A stretch of DNA of 64,000 nt from Chloroflexota bacterium (GTDB lineage: Bacteria > Chloroflexota > Anaerolineae > Aggregatilineales > Phototrophicaceae), in the NCBI GenBank assembly GCA_020161935.1, contig JAIUNI010000001.1, forward strand, positions 310,001 through 374,000, written 5' to 3'. The position numbers were made by a program, and so were the translations under genes. Each line of letters begins with the position of its first letter. Within the stretch, counting starts at the first letter, position 1. The notes below the pieces were generated by a model. The model saw only the letters and a list, made by a program, of their open reading frames with translations. It had not been told where the DNA came from and searched no databases. Positions 16,053 through 24,130 of the stretch are shown piece after piece.

Positions 16053-16736
16053 ATGTGTGGCCGTTTTGTTCTCGCCGCGAACCCGCAGGTTGTCCAGCAA
16101 TCCTTTAACCTGACTGCCGCCCCAGCGCAAATGCAACCCCGATACAACATTGCGCCAACCCAGCCCGTGATGGTAATTACCAACGAAAACCCCAAAGAAG
16201 CGACCTACCACAAATGGGGGCTTATTCCCTCGTGGGCTAAAGATATGACGATGGCCGCGAAGATGATTAATGCACGGTCGGAAAGTGCTGCCGAGAAACC
16301 GGCTTTCCGGGCTGCGTTCCGTCGCCGGCGCTGCATCATCCCGACGGATGGCTTCTACGAATGGCAGGAAAATGGTCCCGATAAGAAGACCCCGATGTTT
16401 GTTCACCGCCCCAACAACGAGTTATACGGGATGGCTGGTTTGTGGGAAATCTGGCATGACCCCGACGGTGGCGAACTCCGCACTTGCACGATTTTGACGA
16501 CTGAAGCGAACGAATTTATGCAGCAGTATCATCACCGGATGCCAGTTATCCTGCATAAGGAAGATTACGATCTGTGGCTGTCGCCGGATGAAGAACCGCT
16601 GCCGGTTTTACAGGGACTGATGAAGGCGTACGATCCCGATGGTTTGCAGGCTTACGCGGTGTCGAAGGCGGTGAATAAGGTGTCGAATGACTCGCCTTCA
16701 TTGATCGAGCCGTTTAACCAGCAGTATTTGCTGTAG
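16053..16736 (+). CDS. SRAP (YedK/HMCES-type) abasic-site-protecting protein
   Basis: This 227-residue protein begins MCGRFVL. The Cys right after the start Met is the residue that, once Met is removed, forms a thiazolidine crosslink with abasic sites in single-stranded DNA. Further hallmarks are YNIAPTQP, MINARSESAAEKPAFR, RRRCIIPTDGFYEWQ (catalytic Glu) and HHRMPVIL (catalytic His). The start is set at 16053 rather than the in-frame codon at 16047 because Cys must be residue 2. It shields abasic sites during replication. It has its own strong promoter. Confidence 0.93.
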   Translation: MCGRFVLAANPQVVQQSFNLTAAPAQMQPRYNIAPTQPVMVITNENPKEATYHKWGLIPSWAKDMTMAAKMINARSESAAEKPAFRAAFRRRRCIIPTDGFYEWQENGPDKKTPMFVHRPNNELYGMAGLWEIWHDPDGGELRTCTILTTEANEFMQQYHHRMPVILHKEDYDLWLSPDEEPLPVLQGLMKAYDPDGLQAYAVSKAVNKVSNDSPSLIEPFNQQYLL

Positions 16737-16785
16737 TCATCCCAACTGCGAAATTGATTCGCAAAATTCGCATATTTCTCATTTA

Positions 16786-16967
16786 TTCCGCCGAAATGGC
16801 AGGCGGGAAGCTCCCGTGAATCGGCTGAATTGACATTTTATGTCGGCGGCAGTGAGGGAGCGCAGCGCTGAAATGATACTTTTCGGCGGATTGCTCCCGT
16901 GTATCCACCGCTGTGCAAATTTCGCAGTTGCATAGCGATTGTGAGGGAGCATTTCGCCGAAGGTGCA
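16786..16967 (+). repeat. Palindrome-rich dispersed element, copy A
   Basis: The element opens with TTCCGCCGAA and contains GTGAGGGAGCG and CCGCTGTGCAA blocks, plus GCGCTGAAATG, each with near-complementary neighbours. It closes with CGCCGAAGGTGCAAAG followed by GATTTAACCGCAGAG. The same series of blocks in the same order occurs, inverted, at 56625-56810. Just outside the left edge both copies have GCATATTT-like sequence. Confidence 0.75.
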
Positions 16968-16975
16968 AAGCAGAT

Positions 16976-17110
16976 TTAACCGCAGAGACGCAGAGAAAAT
17001 ACCGAGAAATATAAATACATATTAACCGCCAAGTCGCCAAGAACGCCAAGAAAATACGGAGACAATTTTCACCACCTAGACACAGAGGAATTCATTTGAA
17101 CCGCCAAGTC
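16976..17110. repeat. Dispersed 'AACCGCAGAGACGCAGAG / GCCAAGTCGCCAAG' repeat, copy 3
   Basis: The order of modules is TTAACCGCAGAGACGCAGAG, then AACCGCCAAGTCGCCAAGAA, a CACCTAGACACAGAGG unit and a second CGCCAAGTCGTCAAGAG. This copy is inverted relative to copies 1, 2, 4 and 5. It is joined directly to the palindrome-rich element. Confidence 0.8.
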
Positions 17111-17129
17111 GTCAAGAGAATACCGAGAC

Positions 17130-17309
17130 GGTAACACCACACTAAGCGGTGGAGGGTAAATTCGACCCCACCCCAAGACGGTACGTTCGCAGGCTCACTC
17201 CACCGTCAGCCCTCCCCGAATACAGGGAGTGGCTTTAAAGGCCGCAAAGGTTCATATTTGTGATGAGAAAGTAATCAATTCTGTTTCCACCGTTTAGTAT
17301 GGTGTTACC
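17130..17309 (-). repeat. 180-base element with 24-base terminal inverted repeats (candidate structured RNA or MITE)
   Basis: The left end (17130-17153, starting GGTAACACCACACTAAGCGG) and right end (17286-17309, ending TAGTATGGTGTTACC) are inverted copies matching at 22 of 24 positions. Inside, on the - strand, four further small hairpins can be drawn: GGC/GCC, CTCC/GGAG, GACGGT/ACCGTC and GGGT/ACCC. A TGC-TATAAT extended -10 sits just outside the right end, on the - strand, so a transcript would start about 12 bases before the closing stem. No homologue (6S, tmRNA, SRP, RNase P, known riboswitch) was recognised, and no target-site duplication is clear. Confidence 0.6.
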
Positions 17310-17328
17310 ATAGAGAACTACAAAAGAC

Positions 17329-17336
17329 ATTATAGC
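17329..17336 (-). promoter_or_regulatory. Extended -10 promoter facing the 180-base element
   Basis: On the - strand the sequence is GTGCTATAATG, that is TG-C-TATAAT with the hexamer at 17334-17329. It points away from the XseA-like gene into the inverted-repeat element, and no protein gene follows on that strand before 15182. Confidence 0.5.
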
Positions 17337-17393
17337 ACAAAAGTTCTCCGGTGATGGTTTGAATATACAAACTTTCAATAATTGGCGATTGTC

Positions 17394-18308
17394 TCAGCGA
17401 TTGACCAAGAGTAGAGCGATAATAACTAGTGCGAGGATGAAGATTAAGGCAGCCATATAGTTTGGCTGTCTTTTTGTTTGTTGGGGGCTGACGGGCTGCT
17501 GCTGTACGGGTGGCTTGATACGTGCTAGGTACGTGGCTACAGCCGTTGGGGTGATCGCCATATAATCGGCGACTTCATCGGCTAAGGTTCTATCCCGTTG
17601 ATGACCGATGCCTGTGACTACCGGAATGTTTGACCGGCAAATGGCTTCCGCTATTAACAGACTATCGAATGTTGCGAGTTCGGCTGATCGACCACCGCCG
17701 CGTGTTAAGACAATGACATCGACCTCACGACTATGGCTGAAGCGTGTAATGGCGTTTGCGATTATTTGAGGGGCTTGTTCTCCGGTTAGGCGTACATCAC
17801 TAAGGCGAACCGCAGCCGTGCCGCCTTCGGTACGGTAGGTGTCTTCAAAGTCGTGCAGGGCATCACTTTGTTTGCTCGTCACCAAACCGATTTTGGAAAT
17901 CATCGGCGGCATGGGTTTTTTGCTGCGCGGCCAAAGTCCTTTTGCGGTCAGTTGTTCGAGCAGGGTTTTATCAACCGTTTTGGATTGACTTTCGAGAACC
18001 CGAACCTGTGTGACATCAATTTGGATTTGAGCCTTTGGTTCGTAAACTTTTACGGTGCCATAGACTTCAATATCCATGCCGTTACCGAGCGGGAAGGCGG
18101 GCACATTTTTGGTTCTGATGATGCAGCTAATCGTGTATCCATCATCCGTGAGATCGAAGTAGAGATTACCCGGATTGGATTTGTAGAAGCGCGTCACATA
18201 ACCAGCCACTTTGAATGGATAATCCAGCGTTTCAACTTCCACTACGCTGCGAATGAGCGCGTTTAGGGACGGAATATTGCGCTGGTGGGGTTCCGGTTGT
18301 GTTGCCAT
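17394..18308 (-). CDS. Short XseA-like protein (exonuclease VII large-subunit homologue) with C-terminal membrane helix
   Basis: This 304-residue protein has an N-terminal OB-fold (about 30-107; FKVAGYVTRFY, YFDLTDDGYTISCII) and an XseA catalytic domain (about 125-262). The conserved residues are D153 (LHDF), R203 (TRGGGRS), H236 and D239 (GIGHQRDRTLADEVAD). Normal XseA is about 400-460 residues and ends in a long coiled coil that binds many XseB subunits. Here that part is missing. A Pro/Gln linker (265-282) and one membrane helix (about 285-302) take its place. The active site looks intact, so it is probably a membrane-anchored nuclease. It lies 33 bases after ftsK on the same strand. Confidence 0.75.
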   Translation of the reverse strand: MATQPEPHQRNIPSLNALIRSVVEVETLDYPFKVAGYVTRFYKSNPGNLYFDLTDDGYTISCIIRTKNVPAFPLGNGMDIEVYGTVKVYEPKAQIQIDVTQVRVLESQSKTVDKTLLEQLTAKGLWPRSKKPMPPMISKIGLVTSKQSDALHDFEDTYRTEGGTAAVRLSDVRLTGEQAPQIIANAITRFSHSREVDVIVLTRGGGRSAELATFDSLLIAEAICRSNIPVVTGIGHQRDRTLADEVADYMAITPTAVATYLARIKPPVQQQPVSPQQTKRQPNYMAALIFILALVIIALLLVNR

Positions 18309-18341
18309 AATCTCACTTCAAAACGTAATACGTTAAGCCCA

Positions 18342-20930
18342 TTAACTCCGGCGTTTGGCGCGTTTTTCGAGTTCGGCCTTGAAGGGGTCTTCACCCTTCT
18401 TAATCAGCACCTTGCGTGACCGTGCGCCGGCTTCGGCTTCGCCAATGATACCCAGTTCCGCCATCAAATCGACAATACGTGCGGCACGCGGATAGCCCAA
18501 ACCGAGCTTACGTTGAATGAGTGACGCGGATGCTTCACCTTCGCCGATGACGAGTTCAATCGCCTGTTCAAGCATGGGGTCGGTTTCGGCAAGCACTTCA
18601 CGGCGCGTCATGCCTTTTTCCCACGGGCCGCTGCCCACGTCTTCGAGCTTGCCTTTCGCGATTTGTTCGGCACTCCAATTCTTCCAGTGGTCAACCACCA
18701 TTCGCACTTCATCATCCGAGACAAAGCAGCCTTGAATACGCTTCGGCCCTGCCGCATCCGAGGCGAGATACAGCATGTCGCCGCGTCCCAACAAGTTTTC
18801 CGCGCCGACGGTATCCAGAATGACGCGCGAATCGGTACCGGAGGCCACCGCAAACGAGATGCGCGATGGGAAGTTGGCTTTAATCAAGCCGGTGATGACA
18901 TCGACGCTGGGGCGCTGGGTGGCGATGACCATGTGCATACCCGCAGCACGGGCTTTTTGTGCCAAACGGGTGATGGTGCGCTCGGTTTCATCGGGGCGTG
19001 AGAGCATAAGATCACCGATTTCGTCAATGAGGATGACGATGTAGGGCATATATTCATCTTTTTGGCGGCGACCCAAACGGGCGTTGAAGGAGTCGATGTT
19101 ACGAACGGCATATTCTTCCAGCAGCTTATAGCGACGATCCATTTCGCGCGTACACCACTGCAAGACCTCGATAATGCGTTCTTGGTCGGTTTCGACCGGC
19201 CCCAACAGATGCGGAACGCCGTTGAAGCGGTTGAGTTCCACCATTTTGGGGTCCATCATGACGAGCTTGACGTTATCTGGCGTGTTGTTCAACACCAACG
19301 CGGTTGCCAGCGCGGCCAAGCAGACCGACTTGCCGGAACCGGTTGTCCCCGCGATGAGCAGGTGGGGCATAGCGGCGAGATCAACCCCAAGCGGTGCGCC
19401 GGAAACGTCGCGTCCGAGGGGGATAAATAACGGCGACTTGGCTTTCACCATTTGATCCTGCATCATTTTGCTCTCGATCACCGAACGCAGTGCCACGACG
19501 CTGGGGTTACGGTTTGGCACTTCGATGCCGACATAGGTTTGACCGGGTACAGGCGTTTCGAGGCGCAGGCGTTTTGCCGACAGACCGAGCGCAAGGTCAC
19601 TCGCCAGTGCCGCGATTTTATTGATGCGGGTGCGCTGGACGACGGTTTCACCCTCGCTGTTGGTTTCGCGGAAGGGTTGAACGGCGAATTGGGTGACGGT
19701 TGGCCCCACTTTGACATCGACCACATCGACATCAATTTCGAATTCGAGCAGCGTGTTTTCGATCAAGACGACGTTGTTATTGATCTCTTGCTCGCTGGGT
19801 ACGGTAAGTTCGATGTCGCGGAGCATTTCGAGCGGCGGGAGGTTCGGATCGCGCTTCATCGGCTTTTTGACTTCTTTCATGTCCGATACACTAAAGAAGC
19901 GTTTGATGCGTCCATCCGGTCGCTCGACGATTTGATAGCCTTCTTTGCCCTTCTTGCCTTTCACCGTACCGATGGCGTTAAAGTTGGCTTTGAGGTTATC
20001 CAGTGTGAGCAAACTCGGTTCGCTCAGGCCCAGTTCCTGCGAAAGACTTTCTTTGGCGGCAGGGGCAGCACCGGGGCGCATGGATGGCGGCAGGTGTTCC
20101 AAATCAGGGCGGATACGCAGGACATTTTGAGTGGCGCGTTTGCTGCTAGCCGCGTCGGTCGGCAAGCCAACGGTAGGCGGTGTTAAATTCAAGGCGGCGG
20201 GTGTTTGGGGGCGGTTGGCACGCTTTTCGAGGACGGCGTTGGCTTCGGTTTGGAGTGTCTGCCCGTTAACGCCTAATTTTTGGCTGGTATTCTGTAACCA
20301 TGTTTTCAGATTGGATACGCGGAGGCCGAAGACCACGCCGACGCTGATGATCAAAATAATCACATAAAAGATGATGGCCGGTACGTTGCCGATGAGACCG
20401 CTAATAATGTAACTGAGAACCCAACCGACATAGCCGCCACCTTCGCCCGCGCGTGCCAACGCCCGCAGCTCAGTATCACCGTTGAGCAAATGGAGTAGGG
20501 CGAGCGCGGCGAGGAACGATAATTCGATGGCGAGAATGCGGCGTGTGCCGAGCTTGATGACCACCCCCATTTTAGGCAGCAGCAAGACAATGCCGAGGGC
20601 AAGGATGCCGCCCGACACGATGACGCTGCCGTAGCCAAACAGTGAGCGTAAAGCGTTCGCCCACGCTGTCGAAAGGGTGGCATCCGCCGAGACATTCACC
20701 AGCGAGAGAAAAGATACGATGCCAAAGACAATCAGAACAATCGCCGCAATTTCATCACCCCACGGCGGCAGACTGTTGAGCACCGATTCCCAAAATTCCT
20801 GCTTCACAGTGTAGCGTTCAATCGGTTTTCGGGGGGCAGGGGCGGGTGTGGTGGGTTTATTCGTGCGGCTGGTTGCAGCCGGTTTCGTCGTAGTTGGTTT
20901 CTGTTGTGCCACTGATGCCTGAAACCTCAT
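18342..20930 (-). CDS. ftsK: FtsK/SpoIIIE-family DNA translocase
   Basis: This 862-residue protein has a Thr/Pro/Lys-rich N-terminus, about four membrane helices between residues 60 and 205, and a linker. The motor follows, with Walker A GTTGSGKSVC (about 527-536) and Walker B ILIDEIGDLML (about 630). The C-terminal winged-helix gamma domain (EASASLIQRKLGLGYPRAAR, about 785-850) reads KOPS-like polar sequences. The protein pumps DNA through the division septum and helps resolve chromosome dimers. The ATG at 20930 has an AAAGG ribosome binding site, and a TATAAT (20963-20958, - strand) lies close upstream. Confidence 0.95.
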   Translation of the reverse strand: MRFQASVAQQKPTTTKPAATSRTNKPTTPAPAPRKPIERYTVKQEFWESVLNSLPPWGDEIAAIVLIVFGIVSFLSLVNVSADATLSTAWANALRSLFGYGSVIVSGGILALGIVLLLPKMGVVIKLGTRRILAIELSFLAALALLHLLNGDTELRALARAGEGGGYVGWVLSYIISGLIGNVPAIIFYVIILIISVGVVFGLRVSNLKTWLQNTSQKLGVNGQTLQTEANAVLEKRANRPQTPAALNLTPPTVGLPTDAASSKRATQNVLRIRPDLEHLPPSMRPGAAPAAKESLSQELGLSEPSLLTLDNLKANFNAIGTVKGKKGKEGYQIVERPDGRIKRFFSVSDMKEVKKPMKRDPNLPPLEMLRDIELTVPSEQEINNNVVLIENTLLEFEIDVDVVDVKVGPTVTQFAVQPFRETNSEGETVVQRTRINKIAALASDLALGLSAKRLRLETPVPGQTYVGIEVPNRNPSVVALRSVIESKMMQDQMVKAKSPLFIPLGRDVSGAPLGVDLAAMPHLLIAGTTGSGKSVCLAALATALVLNNTPDNVKLVMMDPKMVELNRFNGVPHLLGPVETDQERIIEVLQWCTREMDRRYKLLEEYAVRNIDSFNARLGRRQKDEYMPYIVILIDEIGDLMLSRPDETERTITRLAQKARAAGMHMVIATQRPSVDVITGLIKANFPSRISFAVASGTDSRVILDTVGAENLLGRGDMLYLASDAAGPKRIQGCFVSDDEVRMVVDHWKNWSAEQIAKGKLEDVGSGPWEKGMTRREVLAETDPMLEQAIELVIGEGEASASLIQRKLGLGYPRAARIVDLMAELGIIGEAEAGARSRKVLIKKGEDPFKAELEKRAKRRS

Positions 20931-21003
20931 CCTTTACCAGTAAAAAGTAACCCTTTCATTATAGTCGTCTTTTGCTGCTGCGCCTATTGATAGCCAAATT
21001 AAA

Positions 21004-21028
21004 AAGGTCAGGTAACATGCCTGACCTT
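21004..21028 (-). terminator. Rho-independent terminator of the S1-domain gene
   Basis: AAGGTCAGG (21004-21012) pairs perfectly with CCTGACCTT (21020-21028) around a 7-base loop. On the - strand it is followed by TTTTTAATT. It lies 24 bases past the stop of the S1 gene. Confidence 0.85.
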
Positions 21029-21051
21029 CTCATCTTGAGTACAGGTAATGG

Positions 21052-22032
21052 TCACGAACTGAGGCGCAGACTTAGCCCTAAACGGCGGGCGCGGCTGTCG
21101 ATGCTGAGGACTTTCGCATTGACCTGCTGCCCTTCGCTGACCACGTTGCGCGGGTGCAAGAAATGCCCCTCGGCCAACTCGGACACATGGATTAAGCCTT
21201 CGAGACCTTCTTCGATACAGGCGAACGCGCCGAAATCCACCACGTTGGTGATGGTTCCAACGACCGTTTGCCCGATCTGGTAGCGGTCGTTAACGGTTGC
21301 CCACGGATCAGGATGCAGGCGCTTGAGGCTAAGGGCTATTCTGCCCGCGTCGCGCTCGATTTCGAGTACGTGGACACGCACCTCTTGCCCACGCTGTAAA
21401 ATGTCATTCGGGTGTCCGACGCGCCCCCAACTCAGTTCGCTAATGTGGATCAGCCCTTCGAGGCCGCCCAAATCCACAAACGCACCAAAATCGCACAGGT
21501 TGGTGATGGTTCCAATGACACTATCGCCCCGTTGGAGGCGCTGTAAAATGCCCGCGCGTTCACCGGCTTCTACCTGTGCGGCGCGTTCGGATAAGATGAG
21601 ACGGTTTTGTTCAGGGTTGAGTTCGATCACACGCAGTTTGAGTTTGCTGCCGACCATATCCACCAGCGCGTTACGGCGGAGGGTGCTGTTGGCGGTTGCC
21701 GGAAAACTGGTGAGCTGGCTGGCAGGTACGAAACCATGCAGCGAGCGCCATTCAACGAGTAAGCCGCCGCGGTTGTAACCGATCACATGTAGTTCAACAA
21801 CTTCGTCATACTGCATGATCTGTTCGATTTCTTTCCAGTCGGCATCGGTCGTTGCCGTCCGGTTTTCGGAGATTATCGCCGGATTGGGTATCGCTTGGTC
21901 TGATACTTGTTCCTCAAGAACCTCTTGTTCGGTGACGGAAGCCGAAAATTCACCCTCCTGCAAGAGCGCTGACCAATACCCCTCGTCCATCGGCGGCGGT
22001 GACTGATCCTGACGTTGAATATTTGAAGACAT
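21052..22032 (-). CDS. S1 RNA-binding domain protein (ribosomal protein S1-like)
   Basis: This 326-residue protein has an acidic N-terminus (about 1-70) and then three S1 domains. The first is divergent (about 75-150, GGLLVEWRSLHGFVPASQL). Two are typical (about 166-236 and 252-324), both with GTITNxxDFGAFxxxxxxEGLIH.SEL. Such proteins bind mRNA and help it onto the 30S ribosome. The shorter S1 of many bacteria has three to four domains, so this may be the functional S1. A clear AAGGAATTAGG site precedes the ATG, and a perfect terminator follows. It is a single-gene unit. Confidence 0.88.
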   Translation of the reverse strand: MSSNIQRQDQSPPPMDEGYWSALLQEGEFSASVTEQEVLEEQVSDQAIPNPAIISENRTATTDADWKEIEQIMQYDEVVELHVIGYNRGGLLVEWRSLHGFVPASQLTSFPATANSTLRRNALVDMVGSKLKLRVIELNPEQNRLILSERAAQVEAGERAGILQRLQRGDSVIGTITNLCDFGAFVDLGGLEGLIHISELSWGRVGHPNDILQRGQEVRVHVLEIERDAGRIALSLKRLHPDPWATVNDRYQIGQTVVGTITNVVDFGAFACIEEGLEGLIHVSELAEGHFLHPRNVVSEGQQVNAKVLSIDSRARRLGLSLRLSS

Positions 22033-22162
22033 CCTAATTCCTTAACAATAAAAAATACACGATGGCTGCTTTTAACCATAGTGTAGAAACATTATGTTTA
22101 TTCGTGATTCCGACTCACTTCCCAACAGCCATTATATTTCGGGATCAGATGTCTTGCAAAGT

Positions 22163-24115
22163 TTATTTCGAGGTTTCAGGCTGGTTAAGATCGTCATTTC
22201 GGTTCTGCTCCATTTCGAGCAGGGTATTGGCAATGGCGCTAATGGCAACCTTCTGCTTGCGGTAAAAATCTGGCTCGCTGAGGGCGAGGCGATTGGCAGT
22301 ATCGCGAACCTTAAGGCGTTCGATAAAGCGCTGTTCGAGGATGTTGTAAACCATCCATTCGGGACTGAGGAGTTTGCGTTCGCCCTGTGGACGCTGGTGT
22401 TCAATGGCTTTTTGGATCACACTCCGCAGCGCGCGCGCGGGATTGTCACCATTTTCGCGCATGGCGTTGCGGACAATTTTGAGATCTTGTAGGCCGCTGC
22501 TGGTAAGGCCGGGGCCGCCCCAATAATGTTTGAGGGCTGCCTTGACCTGCTCGTTGAACTGTTCTTTGTCAATCGAATCGGTATCGGCTTCGACATCCGC
22601 CTGCCGCCCCGGTTTGAATTCGACTTCGGCGGCGCGGGAGCGGGTGATGCTGATCTGTGGCAGCAAGCCTTCGAGGGCGGCGTAGATTTCGGACTGGAGG
22701 CGCAAGTCCTCAAGGGTTTCGGCGGTGCGTTTGATCTCCTTGCGGAAGACGCTCCATTCTTCTTCGGTCAAGTTGATCTCGTTGGCGCGGGATTGAATGC
22801 CCAGCACGCCGATGAGTATCGCACTGCCAAGCTCATCGGTGCTGCGTTTGCTCCACAGCGGCACAATCCAATACTGGTGCCAGACTTGCAGCGGTTGCGC
22901 GGCATCAAAGGTGCTTTCACTCAGCTTGGCGCGGAGTGAGCCGGCTTCTTCATCCAGCCAACTGGCTTTGGGCGCGGTTGAACCAATGATGGCAACCGTT
23001 TCAACTTCGGTGGGGGTAATGGCGGCCACGAAGGCGGCGTTGACCTGAAGATAGTCGCAGGTGGCTGAAAGAATTGCGTCCAAGAGTTGCAACAGATCGG
23101 AACGGGTGAGTAAACGTTCGCTCATCGTCTGCAACTTTTCGAGCTGGTCGTCATCTTCGTCAGAGAAAATGAGGCGCTTTTCCAGCAGCGGCAGCAGCAA
23201 GGCAACCGACCACTGCCAGAGCAGCACGACCCCGACGACCGCGAACTGGATGAAGCTATCACTCGGCAAGCCCACAATGCGGGTCGCGGGGGAGACAAAC
23301 AAGATTACGGCGAGCGCGAGCAAACCGGTTGCGGGGCCGCGCAGCATGAAGCGCAGTAAGTCGGTTTTGACCACGCGGTCGGGCTGCATACTGCCGAAGA
23401 AGGATAGAGGATAAGACAGGAACAGCAGCATCATAATTAAGGCGGCGTTGGCGATGTTGACCATGATTAACATGCCGACGGAACCGGTTTCGCTGATGCC
23501 CGCTAGGACGGAGTAGGGAAAGACACCTAGCGCGGGGGTCAACATGGCATACTGTAAGTAACCCATTCGCCGCCGTGTATCACGAGTTAGGCAGCGCTGT
23601 TTCGCCCGCTGGACGTTGATGTACGCCGTACCGACTGCGGCTAAAAAGTAGGCGACGTATACCCAGAATAAGGTGCCGCCGGTGATGTTGACGAGTTCCG
23701 TCCCGCGAATCGAGGGCTTAATGATCAGATCGCTAAAGGCAGCCGCGATGATGAACAACACACCGATAAAATACAAGAAGCGCGTGACACGCCGCCTCCG
23801 ACCACGTGAGGGCAGGCCGGTTGACGCAAGCAGCGCATCCGAGAGATGAAAGGTCGCGGCAGGGATAAACGCGATGCCGATCCACTGTGAACGAATGATA
23901 TTTTCCAGCGTGTCGCGGTTTGGCCCCAGCGAGATCAATACATCGCACATCGAAACGATGGTTACGCAGAGCAGCACAATACCGGATGTTCGCGCGACCC
24001 GATTACGCAAGTTGCGGCTGAGGTTGTAGAGCAGCATGGATGCGCTTAGGACAACAATCGCCGTGGTCAGTGTTTCGTTTACAGAGTTCAGCAGTGTTTT
24101 AAACACAGTGTCCAT
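22163..24115 (-). CDS. Membrane sensor with 7TM-like N-terminus, GAF-like domain and C-terminal helical/HTH-like domain
   Basis: This 650-residue protein has seven to nine membrane helices in residues 15-320, in the style of the N-terminal sensor of some histidine kinases. A GAF-like segment follows (about 340-485, with LLQLLDAILSATCDYLQVNA). A conserved C-terminal domain is at about 535-640 (DLKIVRNAMRENGDNPARAL, then EWMVYNILEQRFI and VRDTANRLALSEPDFYRKQK). There is no DHp or ATPase domain and no GGDEF/EAL. The last domain looks helix-turn-helix-like, and versions of it occur in other Chloroflexota proteins. It may be a one-component signal protein. The ligand and target are unknown. Confidence 0.65.
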   Translation of the reverse strand: MDTVFKTLLNSVNETLTTAIVVLSASMLLYNLSRNLRNRVARTSGIVLLCVTIVSMCDVLISLGPNRDTLENIIRSQWIGIAFIPAATFHLSDALLASTGLPSRGRRRRVTRFLYFIGVLFIIAAAFSDLIIKPSIRGTELVNITGGTLFWVYVAYFLAAVGTAYINVQRAKQRCLTRDTRRRMGYLQYAMLTPALGVFPYSVLAGISETGSVGMLIMVNIANAALIMMLLFLSYPLSFFGSMQPDRVVKTDLLRFMLRGPATGLLALAVILFVSPATRIVGLPSDSFIQFAVVGVVLLWQWSVALLLPLLEKRLIFSDEDDDQLEKLQTMSERLLTRSDLLQLLDAILSATCDYLQVNAAFVAAITPTEVETVAIIGSTAPKASWLDEEAGSLRAKLSESTFDAAQPLQVWHQYWIVPLWSKRSTDELGSAILIGVLGIQSRANEINLTEEEWSVFRKEIKRTAETLEDLRLQSEIYAALEGLLPQISITRSRAAEVEFKPGRQADVEADTDSIDKEQFNEQVKAALKHYWGGPGLTSSGLQDLKIVRNAMRENGDNPARALRSVIQKAIEHQRPQGERKLLSPEWMVYNILEQRFIERLKVRDTANRLALSEPDFYRKQKVAISAIANTLLEMEQNRNDDLNQPETSK

Positions 24116-24130
24116 TGTCTATTCCTACAA

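Larger units (their letters stand above)
16737..17393. other. Gene-free repeat island
   Basis: These 657 bases carry three different elements in a row: a palindrome-rich element (16786-16967), AGACGCAGAG/GCCAAG repeats (16976-17110) and a 180-base inverted-repeat element (17130-17309) with a - strand promoter-like sequence at 17329-17336. No protein-like frame was found. Confidence 0.7.

Noticed and set aside
17130..17309. Cobalamin riboswitch, SRP RNA, tmRNA or RNase P RNA
   Set aside because: None of their conserved core sequences could be found on either strand. A 6S-like role is possible from the closing stem but not supported by sequence, so only a structured element is claimed.
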